This document shows positions 6,175 to 14,248 of a DNA stretch of 17,347 nucleotides, piece after piece (position 1 is the first letter of the stretch; each line of letters starts with the position of its first letter). Source of the DNA: Candidatus Omnitrophota bacterium (GTDB lineage Bacteria; Omnitrophota; Gorgyraeia; Gygaellales; Profunditerraquicolaceae); NCBI GenBank assembly GCA_028717985.1, contig JAQUMS010000002.1, positions 1 through 17,347 of the forward strand, given 5' to 3'. A model generated the notes under the pieces. It did no database searches. It was not told the origin of the DNA and was given only the letters and a program-made list of their open reading frames with translations. Made by a program: the position numbers and the translations under genes.

Positions 6175-7692
6175 GTGCGGAAATTTTCTATAATAACAGT
6201 TTTTCTATTCTTTGTTTTTCTTTTCCTTAGAATCTGGGGAATTCAGTTTGGTTTACCCTTCGATAGTTTGCATCCCACCGAATACTTTACTGTTGAAAGC
6301 AGCCTGATCTATCTTCATTCCGGGTCATATGTTCCTGTTAATTATCAACACCCGACGTTATTTCAATATGCGGTTTCAGCCGTCGCGGGTATTTTTTCGG
6401 GTTCGTCCGATAAGTATCAAGCCGTATATTTAATCGCACGGATTCTTTCTGCGCTGGCTTCTTTTTTTTCGGTTGTCGCAATTTTTTTCTTAAGCAGGCA
6501 CATATTCCGGTCTCGGGTTTGTGCATTGATTGCCGCTTCTTTTTTCGGCTGTAATTTGATATGCGTTAAATACGCGCATTATGCCGTTCCCGATTCCTTT
6601 TGTTTGTTATTCGTGGTTTTGTCATTAGTGTACGCTTTGCGTGTCGCGGATAATGGCAACCTGCGCGACTATGTTCTAAGCGGACTTTTTTGCGGCTTAA
6701 GTATCGGAAGTAAATGGGCGGGGTTGATTGCTTTGGGTTTTTTAATATGCGCGCATGGTGTTTCTCCCCGGATTGGTAGGAAACACTATAGATTTCTGAT
6801 CGGGTTTATAGCGGCATGTGCTGTTTTTGTTTGTACGTCGCCATTTCATATTGTCAATTGGAAAAGTGCTGCGGCTGAGTTCGTAAGGTATTTATCCGAA
6901 AAAGGATATACGTCTTCCGGCACTTTTTTAACCCGGGGTTTTTTCTCGTATTCTTTTAAACTCTTGCCGGATGTTTTTGGCTATTGTGGTTTTGCATTAG
7001 CATTGACAGGAGGAATCCTGTTTTTAAAAAAACATAAAAAAGAGGCACTCGTAATAAGCATCCCCTCAGGGATATATTTTTTTATAATAAGTTTTGAACA
7101 GGGAGGGACTCTTCAGAATGTTTTGCCCTTGATTCCCTGGTTTTGTGTCAGTGCGGCATTTATGGCGGATTTTTTGTGGCAGAAGAAATCATTTCGGTAT
7201 GCCGGGTTACTTCTTGTCGGCGTATGTGTAGGGCAGTTTTTTATTCAAGGGCTGCTTTTTGACAGCTTTCTTATGAAAAAGGATACAAGGGTAATTGCTT
7301 TGGAATGGTTGCGGTCCAATGTCCCGGAGAAGTCGCGGATAGCGTTTGATCCATATACTCCCTATGATCTTAATCGGCTTCAGAAATCGCCTGTCGCTGA
7401 AAGGTTTCAAGCTGAATATTTTATCCCATCGGTCGCGATGTATTCCGCGGCGTTTTATAAAGAAAATCATTTTGATTATGTGGTAACGAGCAGCTTCAGA
7501 CAGGATAATTACCGTTTTTTCTGCGGAAACGTCCGTGCGTGCTTTCCTTTGCAGAATTACGCGTCGATTCAAACTGAATTGCGTTTAGTCGCGAGGTTTG
7601 CTCCGCCGTTTTTGTTTTCCTGGTCGGGATTTTCTTCTCCCTGGGGGACCTGGCCTCATAATCCCGTAATTTCAATTTATAGGGTTTCGTAG
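6175..7692 (+). CDS. Membrane glycosyltransferase of the GT39/ArnT (PMT) superfamily
   Basis: This 505-residue polytopic membrane protein has about ten hydrophobic helices and a soluble C-terminal part of about 120 residues. Near the N-terminus, GIQFGLPFDSLHPTEYF lies where GT39/ArnT/PMT enzymes carry their acidic catalytic loop, with Glu37 in the HPTE context. YQHPTLFQY follows, resembling the HPPL motif of the family. Such enzymes move a sugar from a polyprenyl-phosphate donor to a protein, lipid or glycan on the outer face of the inner membrane. The start is GTG 6175; no well-placed ribosome binding site is visible. Lying directly after pilin genes and reading in the same direction, it may glycosylate a pilin or surface protein, which is inference. 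It has no oligosaccharyltransferase PglL/PilO signature. Confidence 0.68.
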   Translation: MRKFSIITVFLFFVFLFLRIWGIQFGLPFDSLHPTEYFTVESSLIYLHSGSYVPVNYQHPTLFQYAVSAVAGIFSGSSDKYQAVYLIARILSALASFFSVVAIFFLSRHIFRSRVCALIAASFFGCNLICVKYAHYAVPDSFCLLFVVLSLVYALRVADNGNLRDYVLSGLFCGLSIGSKWAGLIALGFLICAHGVSPRIGRKHYRFLIGFIAACAVFVCTSPFHIVNWKSAAAEFVRYLSEKGYTSSGTFLTRGFFSYSFKLLPDVFGYCGFALALTGGILFLKKHKKEALVISIPSGIYFFIISFEQGGTLQNVLPLIPWFCVSAAFMADFLWQKKSFRYAGLLLVGVCVGQFFIQGLLFDSFLMKKDTRVIALEWLRSNVPEKSRIAFDPYTPYDLNRLQKSPVAERFQAEYFIPSVAMYSAAFYKENHFDYVVTSSFRQDNYRFFCGNVRACFPLQNYASIQTELRLVARFAPPFLFSWSGFSSPWGTWPHNPVISIYRVS

Positions 7693-8346
7693 ATGTTATA
7701 CATTATTGCTACTCCCATCGGAAATTTAAAAGATATTACCCTTCGGGCGTTGGATATTTTGCGTTCCGTGGTTTTGATCGCGTGTGAAGATACCCGTCAC
7801 ACCGGTATTTTACTTAAAGAATACGGGATTCAAACGCCTTTGACCAGTTATTATCAGCATAATCAGGTAATTAAGGGTGAATATCTGTTGAAGTTGCTGC
7901 GGGAAGGAAAAAATATCGCATTAGTTTCTGACGCGGGAATGCCGGGGATCCTTGATCCGGGTTATTCATTAATAAGGTTGGCAATTGGTAACGGTATTCC
8001 TATGACCGTTATTCCCGGCGCTACGGCGTTTGTGAACGCTTTGATTTTATCCGGGAAACCCGCTCATTCATTTATTTTTGAGGGGTTTTTACCTAAAGGC
8101 AGTGTTTCCCGAAAAAACAGGCTGTTTGTTTTAAAAAATCTTGATCGCACCGTGATTTTTTATGAGTCTTCTCATAGGATACTTAAAACGCTGGCCGATA
8201 TTCAAGCTGTTTTTGGTGAAAGGGAAGTGGTGTGTGTCCGTGAGTTAACCAAAAAATTCGAAGAGGTCAGGCGTGGCCCCGCGCGTGATATCGCGGCATA
8301 TTTTCAGAGCCATAAACCCCGGGGTGAATTTGTAGTCATCGTGTGA
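7693..8346 (+). CDS. rsmI: 16S rRNA (cytidine(1402)-2'-O)-methyltransferase, short form
   Basis: RsmI methylates the 2'-O of C1402 in the ribosomal P site using S-adenosylmethionine. The SAM-dependent tetrapyrrole-methylase fold is clear: YIIATPIGNLKDITLRAL at the N-terminus, ACEDTRHT, SDAGMPGILDPG, VIPGATAFVNAL, FIFEGFLP and RELTKKFEEVRRG, all in RsmI order. It is 217 residues long, against about 280 in E. coli. It stops right after GEFVVIV, the end of the methylase domain, and lacks the small C-terminal helical domain. The downstream DNA does not encode that domain in another frame, so this looks like a natural short form and not a recent frameshift. ATG 7693 follows the stop of the glycosyltransferase gene with no gap, so translation is coupled. 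Confidence 0.93.
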   Translation: MLYIIATPIGNLKDITLRALDILRSVVLIACEDTRHTGILLKEYGIQTPLTSYYQHNQVIKGEYLLKLLREGKNIALVSDAGMPGILDPGYSLIRLAIGNGIPMTVIPGATAFVNALILSGKPAHSFIFEGFLPKGSVSRKNRLFVLKNLDRTVIFYESSHRILKTLADIQAVFGEREVVCVRELTKKFEEVRRGPARDIAAYFQSHKPRGEFVVIV

Positions 8347-8353
8347 GTGTGGG

Positions 8354-8490
8354 GCCGATTTTCGTCGGGTTATAAGGGAAGAATACTATAATAATAAATG
8401 CCCCTGGCCTAAACGTTCCAAAAATCCCTATGGTATTTTAGGAACAGGCTGCGGGGTTACTATTTCCCGACTTTCGTCGGGAAATAGTAA
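8354..8490 (+). promoter_or_regulatory. Structured leader: long bulged stem plus perfect 15-bp hairpin before DUF362 gene
   Basis: A lone TATAAT (8387-8392) lacks a recognisable -35. Downstream, the segment 8401-8456 folds as one bulged stem: CCCC/GGGG, GCCT/AGGC, GTTCC (8415-8419)/GGAAC (8441-8445) and AAAAT/ATTTT. A perfect 15-bp stem-loop follows (8457-8471/8476-8490, loop TTTC). The next bases are the Shine-Dalgarno GGGAGAG (8491-8497). An apparently decayed partner, CCGATTTTCGTCGG, lies at 8354-8368. This could be a regulatory leader or an inserted palindromic repeat. I see no known riboswitch consensus. Confidence 0.6.
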
Positions 8491-8499
8491 GGGAGAGAT

Positions 8500-9573
8500 A
8501 TGAAAAGCATTGTTTATTTGATCCGTACTTCTAATTCCGATACTGTCGACTCAATAAAGAAATCTTTTTCCCGTTTGATTGAAAAGGTCAAACCTTTTGG
8601 TTTTATACAAAGAGATAATTCAATTGCTTTAAAACTGCATTTTGGCGAAGAAGGAAATACCGGATACGTAAATCCTCAGTATGTCCGGATTGTTGCAGAT
8701 GCGGTTAAGGCTCACGGCGGAAAACCATTTCTTTCCGATACCAATACATTGTATCGGGGAAAACGTACAAATTCCAAAGATCATGTTCAGCTTGCGTATG
8801 AACACGGGTTTACACCGGCGGCCGCCGGCGCTGAAATTATAATTCCCGATGACACGAGTGAAGGTGTAACAGCAGAAATTCCTGTGAATGGAAAATTCGT
8901 GAAAACTGCGAAAATCGCGCGCGTTTTTTCTGATTCCGACGGATTAACCGGGATTGCTCATTTTAAAGGTCATATCATGACAGGATTTGGCGGTGCATTG
9001 AAAAATCTTGGGATGGGATGCGCGACTCGGGAGGGAAAATTATTTCAACATGCCGGGGTCGCTCCTTTTGTGAAAACGAAAAAATGCGTTGGTTGCGGAG
9101 TGTGTGAGAAGATATGTCCGGTTAAAGCCATAACTATAAATAACGGTAAGGCGGTCGTTGATAAGCTGATCTGCATCGGATGCGCGAGTTGTATTGCTGT
9201 GTGCCCCCGGGAGGCGATTGACATTAAATGGGAAGCAGGAAGCGGGACTCTCCAGCAGAAAATGATAGAATATGCGAAAGCTGTTCTCATAGGGAAGAAA
9301 GACCGAACGGTTTTTATTAATTTTGCTCTTAAAATCACCAAGGAGTGCGATTGCTTGGCAAAAGATGATCCTCGCGTTGCTCCCGATATCGGGATTTTTC
9401 TGTCGAAAGACCCCGTAAGCATTGATAAAGCCTGTTTCGATGAGGTGTGCAACGTGTGCGGAAAAGATATTTTTAAGGAATTGCATCCTGAAAGGAACGG
9501 CATGATACAGTTAAAACATGCCGCCGCTATCGGGTTAGGTTCTTTAGATTATGAACGCGTAGAAATAACCTGA
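8500..9573 (+). CDS. DUF362 domain protein with two 4Fe-4S clusters
   Basis: This 357-residue protein has an N-terminal DUF362 domain, with LKLHFGEEGNTGYVNPQYVR near residues 44-63, a DTNTLYRGKR stretch and the glycine-rich GFGGALKNLGMGCATREGK. It carries a bacterial ferredoxin insert: C196-x2-C199-x2-C202-x3-C206-P and C225-x2-C228-x2-C231-x3-C235-P, the normal pattern for two [4Fe-4S] clusters. Further cysteines (CDC; ACFDEVCNVCG) lie in the C-terminal part. Proteins of this type are common in strict anaerobes; the biochemical role is not established, so I assign only probable electron transfer or redox-linked catalysis. There is no signal peptide, so it should be cytoplasmic. GGGAGAG at 8491-8497 sets ATG 8500, and the structured leader lies directly upstream. 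The PIG-L gene follows within 15 nt. Confidence 0.9.
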   Translation: MKSIVYLIRTSNSDTVDSIKKSFSRLIEKVKPFGFIQRDNSIALKLHFGEEGNTGYVNPQYVRIVADAVKAHGGKPFLSDTNTLYRGKRTNSKDHVQLAYEHGFTPAAAGAEIIIPDDTSEGVTAEIPVNGKFVKTAKIARVFSDSDGLTGIAHFKGHIMTGFGGALKNLGMGCATREGKLFQHAGVAPFVKTKKCVGCGVCEKICPVKAITINNGKAVVDKLICIGCASCIAVCPREAIDIKWEAGSGTLQQKMIEYAKAVLIGKKDRTVFINFALKITKECDCLAKDDPRVAPDIGIFLSKDPVSIDKACFDEVCNVCGKDIFKELHPERNGMIQLKHAAAIGLGSLDYERVEIT

Positions 9574-9588
9574 AATGGAGTAATGAAA

Positions 9589-10941
9589 ATGACAAGGATT
9601 AAAATTATACTTGCGTGTTGTATTCTCTATGCCGCTGTGGGGTTATCTGCGCATGCGGAAGAGACTCTTCCTGAAATTTCCTCATCCGACAGAATCCTTG
9701 TTTTTGCGCCGCATCCTGATGACGAAGCGATAGGCACTGCCGGGGTGATACAGAAAGCATTAAAGGCCCACGCGGAGTTACGAATTGTCTGTTATACAAA
9801 TGGAGAGCATAATGAACCTGCGTTTATAGTGTATGAAAAAAGGATTGTGTTGAAAAAAAATGAATTCATTCGGTTGGGAGAGGTCAGGCGGCAGGAGACT
9901 CTTAAGGCAATGGAGCTTTTGGGCGTAAAAAAAGAACAGATTTTTTTCCTCGGATACCCTGATTTCGGCACTATGGAAATATTGACGAAATATTGGCAGT
10001 CAGACAAACCATATCGAAGTCTTTTGACCAGAATTTCCACTGTCCCGTATAAAGAAGCGGTAGGGTATAAATCTCCGTATGTCGGGGAAAGTATTTTACG
10101 CGACATAAAAACAGTTATCAAAGATTTCAAACCGACTAAAATTTTTGTTTCTCATCCGGGAGATACCAACCGTGATCATCGGGCGCTCTATGTGTTCACA
10201 AAAATTGCCTTATGGGATATGGAAGGCGAGATTCAATCACCTCACGTAATCCCGTATATTATTCACGTAAACGGCTGGCCTAAGCCGAGAGGATACCATC
10301 CCGATATTTATCTTGATCATCCTCAAACTATTCTTGGGTGCGGATGGCAAAAGGAATTTTTAACTGAAGATGAGATAAAAAAGAAACACAGCAGTATTCG
10401 CATGTATAAAAGCCAAATAGAATGTGATCCCCCATATTTATTTACCTTTGTCCGTATGAATGAATTATTTGGAGATTATCCTGAGATAACTCTTCACCCC
10501 GGCAATGAAGGGACTATCGCATGGGAATGGCTGGAACCTTCTAACCGTATCAAAAGCGAAAATAGTAAAAATTTGGATGTTGGCTATGCCTGTGCGAATG
10601 ATAATTTATATATTATTTTTAAATCAGGACGTCCAGGATGCCGAAATCTTTTCGCTACCATTTTTTTATTGGGGTATTCATATAATCGCGAGTTTAGTTC
10701 TATGCCGAAAATTCAGATCACGGTTAATTCTCGCGGGGTCTATGTGAAGGACAAGAAAGAACCCTTGTTTGTAAAAGAGATTAAAAAATTCGCATTGGAT
10801 AACGCGTGTATGCTTGTTGTGCCTCTTTCCGCTTTAGGGCGTCCCGATAGGATTTTTAGCTGTGTTAAAACTATCCGCGGGAATTTGATTCCCGATGAGC
10901 ATTCATGGCGGATATTGGTTTTAACCCAAAAGAGTCGTTGA
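9589..10941 (+). CDS. Exported PIG-L/LmbE family deacetylase with extra C-terminal domain
   Basis: This 450-residue protein has a Sec signal peptide ending in LSAHA followed by EE (cleavage at about residue 23), so the enzyme should act outside the cytoplasm. The PIG-L/LmbE zinc site is present: FAPHPDDEA near residues 39-47 (His42, Asp45) and the downstream HPGDTNRDHRAL that supplies another zinc ligand. Family members remove N-acyl groups from GlcNAc-type substrates; the substrate here is unknown. The last 150 or so residues, after about residue 295, contain LYIIFKSGRPGC and look beta-rich, perhaps a carbohydrate-binding or beta-sandwich module (inference). GGAG (9577-9580) is 8 nt from ATG 9589 but 2 nt from ATG 9583, so I prefer 9589. 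It is co-transcribed with the DUF362 gene and ends at a strong bidirectional terminator. Confidence 0.86.
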   Translation: MTRIKIILACCILYAAVGLSAHAEETLPEISSSDRILVFAPHPDDEAIGTAGVIQKALKAHAELRIVCYTNGEHNEPAFIVYEKRIVLKKNEFIRLGEVRRQETLKAMELLGVKKEQIFFLGYPDFGTMEILTKYWQSDKPYRSLLTRISTVPYKEAVGYKSPYVGESILRDIKTVIKDFKPTKIFVSHPGDTNRDHRALYVFTKIALWDMEGEIQSPHVIPYIIHVNGWPKPRGYHPDIYLDHPQTILGCGWQKEFLTEDEIKKKHSSIRMYKSQIECDPPYLFTFVRMNELFGDYPEITLHPGNEGTIAWEWLEPSNRIKSENSKNLDVGYACANDNLYIIFKSGRPGCRNLFATIFLLGYSYNREFSSMPKIQITVNSRGVYVKDKKEPLFVKEIKKFALDNACMLVVPLSALGRPDRIFSCVKTIRGNLIPDEHSWRILVLTQKSR

Positions 10942-10968
10942 TACGGCACTTGAACCTTCTCTTCAGAA

Positions 10969-11021
10969 GTTTAAATAAAAAAGCCGCGATGTTCATCCAA
11001 TCGCGGCTTTTTTATTTAAAC
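10969..11021. terminator. Bidirectional intrinsic terminator, 22-bp perfect stem
   Basis: Positions 10969-10990 are perfectly complementary to 11000-11021 around a 9-nt loop. The core is AAAAAAGCCGCGAT/ATCGCGGCTTTTTT, with an A-run before and a T-run after the GC-rich stem, so it works in both directions. It lies between the convergent ends of the PIG-L gene (plus) and the response regulator gene (minus), 27 nt and 8 nt away. Confidence 0.95.
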
Positions 11022-11029
11022 AGGAATTT

Positions 11030-11629
11030 TTAATATGTTCTTCTGCATTCCGGGCAGATAAAATGGGTGAAAAACCAATGTCCGTCTGTCCGTGAGAAAT
11101 CGGGGATTAATTCCATCACCAGCTCATTTTCACAGTGGGGACAGCCGAATGATTTCATTAATCCCATATCTTCCTGTAATTTTATGGCATCAGCCTGGTT
11201 TTCATGCACGCTGATTTTATACGACACCAGGTGTTTACGCATATCGGCTTTAAAAAGCAGGGAGCGTATTTTGCTTAACATTTCTCCGGGCGAATAGAAT
11301 CCTTTGACCGCGAAATCATTCGCGCCCAATTCAAGGCCTTTTTTTATTGTTTCTTTTTCTCCCAGGACTGAAAATATAATAACGGGTATTTGTTTTGTTG
11401 CGTCATCGGCCCGGATTTGTTTCAGTATGTCAAAACCTGTTAATTTCGGCAAAACAATATCAAGCAGAATTAAATCCGGTTTCTCTGTCCGGATCATCTC
11501 CAGGCCTTTTTCACCTTCATCAGCCTCAAGGATAAAATACCCTTCTTTTTCGAGGAAATCCCTATAAATTCTTCTAAAACCCGGTTCATCCTCAACGATT
11601 AAAATCCTGCCTTTAGTAAGTGGGCTCAT
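11030..11629 (-). CDS. Response regulator receiver with C-terminal zinc-ribbon-like tail
   Basis: Residues 7-125 of this 199-residue protein are a CheY-like receiver. It has the acidic pocket Glu13/Asp14, phosphoacceptor Asp57 (LILLDIVLP), Ser87 in the Thr/Ser position and Lys109 (FAVKG). No winged helix, HTH, GGDEF or AAA+ output follows. Instead, a linker (about 126-160) leads to C163-P-H-C166 and C192-P-E-C195, two CPxC knuckles 25 residues apart, as in a zinc ribbon. This suggests output through protein or nucleic acid binding, or redox/zinc sensing, all inferred. AAGGAGG lies just upstream of ATG 11629. The ATG overlaps the kinase stop (ATGA, 4 nt), so the kinase at 11626-14070 is almost certainly its partner and translation is coupled. 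Confidence 0.9.
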   Translation of the reverse strand: MSPLTKGRILIVEDEPGFRRIYRDFLEKEGYFILEADEGEKGLEMIRTEKPDLILLDIVLPKLTGFDILKQIRADDATKQIPVIIFSVLGEKETIKKGLELGANDFAVKGFYSPGEMLSKIRSLLFKADMRKHLVSYKISVHENQADAIKLQEDMGLMKSFGCPHCENELVMELIPDFSRTDGHWFFTHFICPECRRTY

Positions 11630-14070
11630 GCATCCTCCTTATTTTTTTCAGTGAGCGATTGAGGGGCGAGGGGGATAAAAAACGAAAATGTGCTCCCTTT
11701 TCCCAGTTCTGATTGTACCGTAATATTCCCCTTTTGCAATAACATAAATTGTTTGGCGATATATAATCCTAAGCCCGCTCCTCCTCCCGCCAGGGGCGCG
11801 CCCTGCAACGTCTGTTCTTTAGTAAAAAGCCGTCGTAATGTTTCTTCCCCCATGCCGATTCCTGTGTCATGTACGGAAATTATCCCGGAGGGCGCATCCT
11901 CGGAAATAACAAGCGTTATTGAACTCTCCGGATCTGTGAATTTAATCGCATTATGAATAACATTGCTCAACGCTTCCACTAATTTATCTTTGTCTGCGAG
12001 ACATACTATATCTTTTTCGTTTCCCTGGATTTGAATATTAATTTTTTTAGTCTGGGCGAAATTGATATTGTTCGAGATTGCCAATCCGGCAATCTCCTGT
12101 AACACAACGGGTTTTATATTAACTGAAAAAACTCCCCGTTCCAGGCGGGATACATTAAGAAGATCGGTAACCAACCGATATTCTTTTGAACTGATTTCAT
12201 ACATATCTTCTATGTATTCCCGTTGTTTAGTGTTTAATTCACCGGCTACTCCCGAAAGCATATTATACAGGTACCCTTTGATTTCAGCCGCGGGAGTTTT
12301 TAATTGGTGAGAAACAAGGGCGACAAAATCATTTTTTAATTCCTCAATGTGTTTTCGTTCCGTGATATCTTCCAACATTCCGTCGAAATATTCTATTTCT
12401 CCGAATTGGTTGCGTACCGTTTTTGCCGTGATCGCACCCCAAAAAACAGCCCCGCCTCTTTTTTTAAACCGGATTTCCTCATTGAGGATTTTTCCTTCGG
12501 CTATTAATTTGTCGGAGAGTTCTTTTCTTTTCCCGGATTCCTCATAGAGATCGGATACTTTCATGGCTATAAATTCTTCAGTTGATTCGAATCCGAATAA
12601 GCGCGCCATGCTGGGGTTGGCCATAATAAATTTCCCTTCCGGACCAGGGGTGTTACGATAAAGACCTACGGGCATGTTTTGAATTAATTCCCTGTACCGC
12701 TCTTCGCTTTTAATTAGCGCTTCTTCCATGCGTTTACGTTCGGTCATGTCCTGGAGAGTTTCTACGCTGGAAATTAATTCTCCGTTGACATTATATACCG
12801 GTGCCGCGTCAAATACTATGTAGCGTTTTCTGCCTCCAAGATTCCTAAACCATCCTTCTCCGTGCAATCCGTCATGAAGAATAGGGGAATTACCGTAAAT
12901 AGTGTAGAATTGCGCGAGATCTTTGAACCTGCCGTCAATAATGATATCCGCAAGACAGGGACGTTTATATTCATAAAACGCTTTCCATTGATCCCGTGTA
13001 TTGATAAGTTCATAGCCTTTTATTCCCGTGAGTTCTTCGCAAGCTTTATTCCATAAAATTACTCTGTGAGATGTGTCGAGGACAAAAGTCGGCGCTGTGG
13101 AGTTTTGGATTAATCCACAGGAGAAATCTTTTTGTTCTTCAAGTTCTTTTTCTATCCGCATTCGTTTACACTCTATATGGTGGAGAGAAAGTCCTATCGT
13201 CCAGACTATAATACTTAAGATAACCATAATAAAGACGATAAGAAGAGAATATCCCATGGCTTCATCGTATAAACCCGAGAAGTGCCCAAGCATTATTATC
13301 CATCCCAGGAAAAACGTTGTGATAATGACTCCCCCGATTGTTTTTCTGACCATAATGCCGCTCTCTGTTTCGCTTGTTATAAGTCCCATAAAACCGGCGG
13401 TCGGCCTGCTGAAAAATGCGCTGATACTTATCAAAATAAACGTAAAAGAGGAAACCAAGGACATTGGCTTATAAATCCCGAAATACGTATGAATACTGGC
13501 GCTTCCATATGAATATCCTATGAGTACGAATAATGAGATTGCGCTTTCAACCAAAAACAAAATTTGTACAAGAAGGTAAAGTGCCGGGGATGGGGTTGTG
13601 CGAAGTATAAGGGCTATCCCTATGAGGAGAAAATTGATAGAGGAAAGGAAGGACATCCGTTCGAAAAAAGGCAGTGCCTGCGGTATTTCTTTTTGAAGGA
13701 AGATAGAATCGATTCCCAGAGGGATACCGGAAATGTATTCATATAAGGTTAATGCCCCGATGATGGAAATAAACAGTGCGCATATCCGCAAACAAACGGT
13801 AGCCCAACGGTGTTGAGTTTGGGGTTGGGAGGAGAATAAACTTATTCCTGCCAGAATAAATAGTAAGGAGCTTGTGGAAGAAATTGGGACAGCTCCGGGC
13901 ACAATAGTTTTAAAAAGCACGATATCGAACAGCCATCCAAAATATGATGTGCAACCCAAAAAAATACAGATGGCGCTAAAAGCTTTAGAAGCTAATACAT
14001 AGGAAGAGATAATGGAAGAATGTTTTGCGGCAGATGTAATTTTCTCCGTTCCAGCGCAGAAGTTTTTCAC
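11626..14070 (-). CDS. Membrane sensor histidine kinase with two PAS domains
   Basis: This is an 814-residue multidomain kinase. Residues 25-295 carry about seven or eight hydrophobic helices in an unassigned membrane sensory module. Two PAS domains follow at about 315-440 and 455-575; each ends with a PAC-type ITERK or MTERK segment. The HisKA domain has FVALVSHQLKTPAAEIKG with phosphoacceptor His588. The HATPase_c domain is complete, with the N-box NVIHNAIKFT, G1 HDTGIG near 734-739 and G2 GGGAGLGLYIAK near 762-773. There is no attached receiver. It starts at GTG (14070-14068), preceded by an AGAGGAAGG ribosome binding site on the minus strand, and is driven by the promoter at 14128-14156. 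The cognate regulator is the next gene. The signal could be membrane-derived, or redox or ligand sensed by PAS. Confidence 0.95.
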   Translation of the reverse strand: MKNFCAGTEKITSAAKHSSIISSYVLASKAFSAICIFLGCTSYFGWLFDIVLFKTIVPGAVPISSTSSLLFILAGISLFSSQPQTQHRWATVCLRICALFISIIGALTLYEYISGIPLGIDSIFLQKEIPQALPFFERMSFLSSINFLLIGIALILRTTPSPALYLLVQILFLVESAISLFVLIGYSYGSASIHTYFGIYKPMSLVSSFTFILISISAFFSRPTAGFMGLITSETESGIMVRKTIGGVIITTFFLGWIIMLGHFSGLYDEAMGYSLLIVFIMVILSIIVWTIGLSLHHIECKRMRIEKELEEQKDFSCGLIQNSTAPTFVLDTSHRVILWNKACEELTGIKGYELINTRDQWKAFYEYKRPCLADIIIDGRFKDLAQFYTIYGNSPILHDGLHGEGWFRNLGGRKRYIVFDAAPVYNVNGELISSVETLQDMTERKRMEEALIKSEERYRELIQNMPVGLYRNTPGPEGKFIMANPSMARLFGFESTEEFIAMKVSDLYEESGKRKELSDKLIAEGKILNEEIRFKKRGGAVFWGAITAKTVRNQFGEIEYFDGMLEDITERKHIEELKNDFVALVSHQLKTPAAEIKGYLYNMLSGVAGELNTKQREYIEDMYEISSKEYRLVTDLLNVSRLERGVFSVNIKPVVLQEIAGLAISNNINFAQTKKINIQIQGNEKDIVCLADKDKLVEALSNVIHNAIKFTDPESSITLVISEDAPSGIISVHDTGIGMGEETLRRLFTKEQTLQGAPLAGGGAGLGLYIAKQFMLLQKGNITVQSELGKGSTFSFFIPLAPQSLTEKNKEDA

Positions 14071-14127
14071 AATAACCTTCCTCTTGACAGATAAGGGTTT
14101 CCGGAGGTTTCAGGCCCGCGTATTTGA

Positions 14128-14156
14128 ATAATAACATACGGGACTTAACGAGTCAA
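14128..14156 (-). promoter_or_regulatory. Sigma70-type promoter of the kinase/regulator operon
   Basis: Reading the minus strand, TTGACT (14156-14151) and TATTAT (14133-14128) are 17 nt apart, close to the -35/-10 consensus. The expected start is near 14121, giving a 5' leader of about 50 nt before the GTG at 14070. Confidence 0.7.
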
Positions 14157-14200
14157 CGGTTTAATTGCCCGCGTTAAAGCCGTTTTTTATAACCAGCGCA

Positions 14201-14228
14201 TTGCATAATGTTTGAAATCAGGTATAAT
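14201..14228 (+). promoter_or_regulatory. Sigma70-type promoter of the ATP-grasp operon
   Basis: TTGCAT (14201-14206) and a perfect TATAAT (14223-14228) are 16 nt apart. Transcription would start near 14235, about 120 nt before the ATP-grasp ATG. It diverges from the kinase promoter; the two -35 boxes are about 45 nt apart, so a shared regulator could bind between them, but I see no convincing operator. Confidence 0.6.
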
Positions 14229-14248
14229 AACAAACGATTGAGTTATCC

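Noticed and set aside
8398..8412. Four-codon frame (ATG CCC CTG GCC TAA) starting at the predicted +1 of a TATAAT box
   Set aside because: It is too short to judge, and the TATAAT lacks a -35 box.
9040..9503. Two overlapping minus-strand frames opposite the DUF362 gene
   Set aside because: Both mirror the cysteine-rich ferredoxin region and have no independent support.
13073..13474. Plus-strand frame opposite the histidine kinase membrane region
   Set aside because: It is an antisense shadow of the hydrophobic kinase helices, with no ribosome binding site or promoter.
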